Positions 19,760 through 21,922 of a DNA stretch of 21,922 bases are shown piece by piece. Positions within the stretch are counted from its first letter, which is position 1, and each line of letters starts with the position of its first letter. The notes below the pieces were generated by a model. It saw only the letters and a list, made by a program, of their open reading frames with translations, was not told the DNA's origin and ran no database searches. The stretch spans positions 1 through 21,922 of the IMG/VR virus record IMGVR_UViG_3300032284_001621; one strand, 5' to 3'. A program made the position numbers and the translations under genes. Source of the stretch: a virus.

Positions 19760-19789
19760 TTGCTATTAGTGACTATACTATGGTATAGT
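19760..19789 (+). promoter_or_regulatory. early promoter with overlapping palindromic operator
   Basis: TTGCTA (19760-19765), 18 bases, TATAGT (19784-19789). A perfect inverted repeat ACTATAC-TATG-GTATAGT (19772-19789) covers the spacer and the -10, the usual place for a repressor operator. The gene at 19830 follows, with the shared 18-bp leader between. Confidence 0.55.
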
Positions 19790-19809
19790 TGTAATGTACC
19801 AATAAAACT

Positions 19810-19827
19810 CAACTGATTAGGAGAAAA
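19810..19827 (+). repeat. repeated translation leader, copy 2
   Basis: Identical over 18 bases to 163-180 and likewise placed directly before an ATG, with AGGAG as ribosome binding site. It links the two early-type modules at the two ends of the window. Confidence 0.75.
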
Positions 19828-19829
19828 AA

Positions 19830-20153
19830 ATGGCAACAAAGACTGAGGTGATTGCGCCGGTAACCCCAATGGGTAAGGCGTTTGTTTTGGACATGGGAAG
19901 TGGTCGTGGCTATGTAGTTGTAATGACCGAGTGTTGCGACGCATCAACAACTTACGTTGAGGATGTCCACGTTTGTAAGGGTTGTTACGAGGAAGTTGAC
20001 GACCGCTACGGCTGGGGCTTCTACCTTGACGAAGCAGTTACCGATAAGAACATCGAAGTTGTATCCATGATGTTCTTTGACGGGGACATTGACGCAACAA
20101 AGTCGTTCATCACGGAGTGCGAGTTTTATTGGAACGCAAAGGCAGGTGCGTGA
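19830..20153 (+). CDS. small Cys-containing acidic protein, 107 aa
   Basis: It starts at ATG after AGGAG in the repeated leader. Beta-rich N-terminal half (K-A-F-V-L-D-M-G, G-Y-V-V-V-M). T-E-C-C-D-A and V-C-K-G-C-Y-E-E supply two pairs of Cys (CC and CxxC), suggesting a zinc site. The C-terminal half is acidic. The following gene has a similar C-L-H-R-D-L-S-V-C-D-D-C segment, so both may be small zinc-ribbon proteins. It is probably an early regulatory or host-takeover protein by position; no family identified. The stop overlaps the next start (TGATGA). Confidence 0.72.
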   Translation: MATKTEVIAPVTPMGKAFVLDMGSGRGYVVVMTECCDASTTYVEDVHVCKGCYEEVDDRYGWGFYLDEAVTDKNIEVVSMMFFDGDIDATKSFITECEFYWNAKAGA

Positions 20154-20446
20154 TGAAAGTAGCAATCAACGCACGAGGGCAGTACCAGTTTGGAGACAAG
20201 GTACTGGTCTACAACAGCGACAAGCCGTTCCTCGCTCGTAAGCCAAAGGGTTGGACGAGTGGCTATGACGGCAACATCGCCTGCCTCCACCGTGACTTGT
20301 CTGTCTGCGACGACTGCGCCACCAAGTACGGCAACGTCTACGAGGTCTACAGTCAGCACTACTGGGCAATCGACCTTGCTGACCTTCAGGACGTAATTGA
20401 GCAGATTGTTGGCAACATGGAGCAGATGGAAATGGAAGGTGCGTGA
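20153..20446 (+). CDS. small Cys-containing protein, 97 aa
   Basis: The ATG at 20153 overlaps the previous stop and gives M-K-V-A-I-N-A-R-G-Q-Y; an upstream in-frame start inside the previous gene is not needed. Central C-L-H-R-D-L-S-V-C-D-D-C could bind zinc (C, H, CxxC). The C-terminal 30 residues are a Met/Glu/Gln-rich helix (Q-I-V-G-N-M-E-Q-M-E-M-E). Unrecognised; its coupling and Cys/His pattern suggest it works with the preceding protein. Confidence 0.68.
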   Translation: MKVAINARGQYQFGDKVLVYNSDKPFLARKPKGWTSGYDGNIACLHRDLSVCDDCATKYGNVYEVYSQHYWAIDLADLQDVIEQIVGNMEQMEMEGA

Positions 20447-20499
20447 TGGAGACTAAAACGTTTGTAGCCGAGTGTGAGAAGGCGTGGGCTGGACGGTAA
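20446..20499 (+). CDS. possible 17-aa peptide
   Basis: ATG overlaps the previous stop (TGATGG) and the peptide reads METKTFVAECEKAWAGR. An even shorter frame follows with another TAATG overlap. These may be remnants or translational coupling peptides ahead of the methyltransferase; overlap pattern is the only support. Confidence 0.25.
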   Translation: METKTFVAECEKAWAGR

Positions 20500-20544
20500 T
20501 GAATTACGCCCCACTGGGGTACTAAACCCTGATAAGTTGTTTGA

Positions 20545-21651
20545 GTGTCCAACGCTCGAATACTGATTGGCAACGCTAACAAGCGACTAAAGGAACTTGA
20601 AACTGGCTCCGTGCAAACCGTAATCACCTCACCGCCCTATTTCGGGCTTCGTGACTACGGAACGGGCGATTGGCAAGGTGGTGACCCCGATTGTTCGCAC
20701 CAACGTGACAACAAGCGTGGCAAGGCTACCACTACAGGTCACGCCAACGAGTTGCTTACCGTAGGCGACGCTATCTACAAGACCGTCTGCCCACGTTGCG
20801 GTGCTATCCGTGAAGATGAACAGATGGGCTTGGAAGAAACACCAGAAGAATTTGTCAATGCCCTTGTTGTTTTATTCCGTGAAATTCGCCGAGTTCTAGC
20901 AGACGATGGAACGGTCTGGCTCAACATCGGGGATAGTTACGCCGGTTCTGGCAAAGGGCGCAACGGCGATGGAAGCGTCAACGTTGACTCCAAAAGCAAG
21001 CAGGCGACCAGCCAAGGAACTTTGGAGGGCACGCTAGTTAAATCGGGCGTAGACCTGCCAGCCAAGAACATGATTGGTATTCCGTGGCGACTTGCCTTTG
21101 CCTTACAGGATGACGGCTGGATTCTGCGTCAGGACATCATCTGGGCGAAACCAAATCCAATGCCCGAATCGGTATTGGACAGGTGTACCAAATCGCACGA
21201 ATACATCTTCCTACTTTCCAAATCACCACGCTATTACTTCGACAATGAAGCAATCAAGGAACCAGCCGTTACACCAATAGATACGAAAGCGGCCCAATCA
21301 TTTAAGGCTCCTGGAGGTAAAGCAAGGGAAAATTATGGAACTAATGAAGATAATTGGGAACCAAACGGTCTACGAAACAAGCGTGACGTGTGGACGGTTT
21401 CCACCAAGCCGTACAGGGGTGCGCACTTTGCTACCTACCCCGAAGAACTGATTACGCCGTGTGTCCTTGCCGGTTCAGCAGAAAGCGATACTGTCCTCGA
21501 CCCCTTTACGGGCTCCGGCACAACAGCCGTGGTAGCACTACGCTATGGTAGAAACTTTGTGGGAACAGAACTGAACCCCGAATACGCCGAACTTGCAAGA
21601 AACAGGATTATTAGTGATGCCCCCTTATTCAACACAGTTGAAATGGAATAA
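20545..21651 (+). CDS. DNA methyltransferase, N4-cytosine/N6-adenine beta type
   Basis: The 368-residue protein has the catalytic motif T28-S-P-P-Y32 near the N-terminus (motif IV) and the AdoMet-binding motif D319-P-F-T-G-S-G-T-T near the C-terminus (motif I), the IV-then-I order of beta-class amino-methyltransferases. W-L-N-I-G-D-S and G-W-I-L-R-Q-D-I-I-W-A-K-P-N-P-M-P-E-S are also family-typical. TSPPY is shared by N4-C and N6-A enzymes, so the base modified is uncertain. An insertion at about 50-95 has C-S-H and C-P-R-C-G, a likely zinc-binding element. No restriction endonuclease is adjacent, so it is probably an orphan enzyme shielding phage DNA or marking it. GTG start with weak ribosome binding site. 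Confidence 0.93.
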   Translation: MSNARILIGNANKRLKELETGSVQTVITSPPYFGLRDYGTGDWQGGDPDCSHQRDNKRGKATTTGHANELLTVGDAIYKTVCPRCGAIREDEQMGLEETPEEFVNALVVLFREIRRVLADDGTVWLNIGDSYAGSGKGRNGDGSVNVDSKSKQATSQGTLEGTLVKSGVDLPAKNMIGIPWRLAFALQDDGWILRQDIIWAKPNPMPESVLDRCTKSHEYIFLLSKSPRYYFDNEAIKEPAVTPIDTKAAQSFKAPGGKARENYGTNEDNWEPNGLRNKRDVWTVSTKPYRGAHFATYPEELITPCVLAGSAESDTVLDPFTGSGTTAVVALRYGRNFVGTELNPEYAELARNRIISDAPLFNTVEME

Positions 21652-21686
21652 TAAAAACGTCGGCTTACGCTTTATGGGGCAAAACC

Positions 21687-21839
21687 GTGGCTAGTTGCGC
21701 CTTCCATAAGTGGATTTTGATGAACGCAGGCGCTAAGACCTACGTCATGTGCCAGAAGTGCTCGGCACGATTCCCGTTCACCTCAGACCTAAACGGCGCT
21801 CCGTACACAGGAAAGGTGCCAGAGAAATATCGTGCGTAA
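21687..21839 (+). CDS. small zinc-finger-like protein, 50 aa
   Basis: From GTG the frame encodes 50 residues with C-A-F-H near the start and M-C-Q-K-C-S-A-R-F-P-F in the middle, i.e. C, H and CxxC, a compact zinc-finger layout. It ends with G-K-V-P-E-K-Y-R-A. The next ORF overlaps its stop in another frame. Start is uncertain (an ATG lies at codon 12). No family identified. Confidence 0.5.
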   Translation: MASCAFHKWILMNAGAKTYVMCQKCSARFPFTSDLNGAPYTGKVPEKYRA

Positions 21840-21922
21840 GAGTGAGCAAATCACAGAATTGGAAGAAAATATTAATCACCTGCGCAGTAACATGGCTAGT
21901 CTGGTCGCCAAGCACGACAGTA
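21832..21922 (+). CDS. partial coiled-coil protein, runs off the window
   Basis: GTG at 21832 overlaps the previous stop. The 30 visible residues include E-Q-I-T-E-L-E-E-N-I-N-H-L-R-S-N-M-A-S-L, with a clear heptad pattern of a coiled coil, and stay open to the window end. An alternative GTG at 21842 in another frame would give a hydrophobic N-terminus (I-L-I-T-C-A-V-T-W-L-V-W); the coiled coil looks more gene-like because of the overlap with the previous stop. Confidence 0.4.
   Translation, partial: MRKSEQITELEENINHLRSNMASLVAKHDS

Noticed and set aside
20117-20152. Upstream start for the 97-aa protein
   Set aside because: It overlaps the previous gene, while ATG at 20153 has the typical stop/start overlap.

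Overview
The window reads as part of a tailed-phage (or prophage) genome infecting an actinobacterium. The host call rests on a WhiB-like iron-sulfur regulator (C39, C69, C72, C78 and a GVWGG motif). The phage call rests on a Mu gp29/DUF935-type portal, an XkdF-type prohead protease and a Mu F-like minor head protein. Nearly all genes lie on the + strand, tightly packed, with many TAATG or other short stop/start overlaps. Large terminase, major capsid and tail genes are not recognised here and probably lie outside.

Layout: (1) about 1-2240 is an early-type module: a promoter with an 18-bp leader, a DUF6011-like Cys-motif protein, small proteins, SSB, and a strong terminator. (2) 2290-18549 is one long head-gene operon: small protein, WhiB, portal, 37-aa basic peptide, XkdF-like protease with a 78-residue Ser tract, a small beta-rich protein, then about 14 genes of unusual composition. 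(3) 18551-18990 is protein-gene-poor on the + strand but on the - strand carries a promoter, about 440 nt of GC-rich hairpin-forming sequence and an intrinsic terminator, so it is a candidate large structured ncRNA. (4) 19.1-19.75 kb holds a membrane-anchored lysozyme/transglycosylase. (5) 19.76-21.92 kb is a second early-type module, with a promoter/operator, the same 18-bp leader, two small Cys-containing proteins, a beta-type DNA methyltransferase and small ORFs.

The most striking signal is a peptide motif, K-G-D-V-x-G-H-x-F-[HR]-G-N-Q-[YW] (variant K-G-G-P-G-S-G-x3-G-H-x-F-x-G-N), found ten times plus one degenerate copy in otherwise unrelated proteins between 6859 and 17859. It usually follows a 9-16-residue N-terminal segment, sometimes of the form D-x-E-I-x-x-W-[VI]-x-x-A-K-G. 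In the 810-aa protein it also sits between domains. The proteins carrying it include a RelA/SpoT-fold domain, three HipA/PI-kinase-like domains, a GNAT-like domain and a Cys-His-Asp (papain-like) domain. A Dps miniferritin lies in the same block but lacks the motif. My main inference is that this is a tag system, for capsid targeting and/or prohead-protease cleavage, that loads a set of enzymes into the virion, by analogy with the internal proteins and Alt of phage T4. The motif is seen directly; the packaging and cleavage role is hypothesis.
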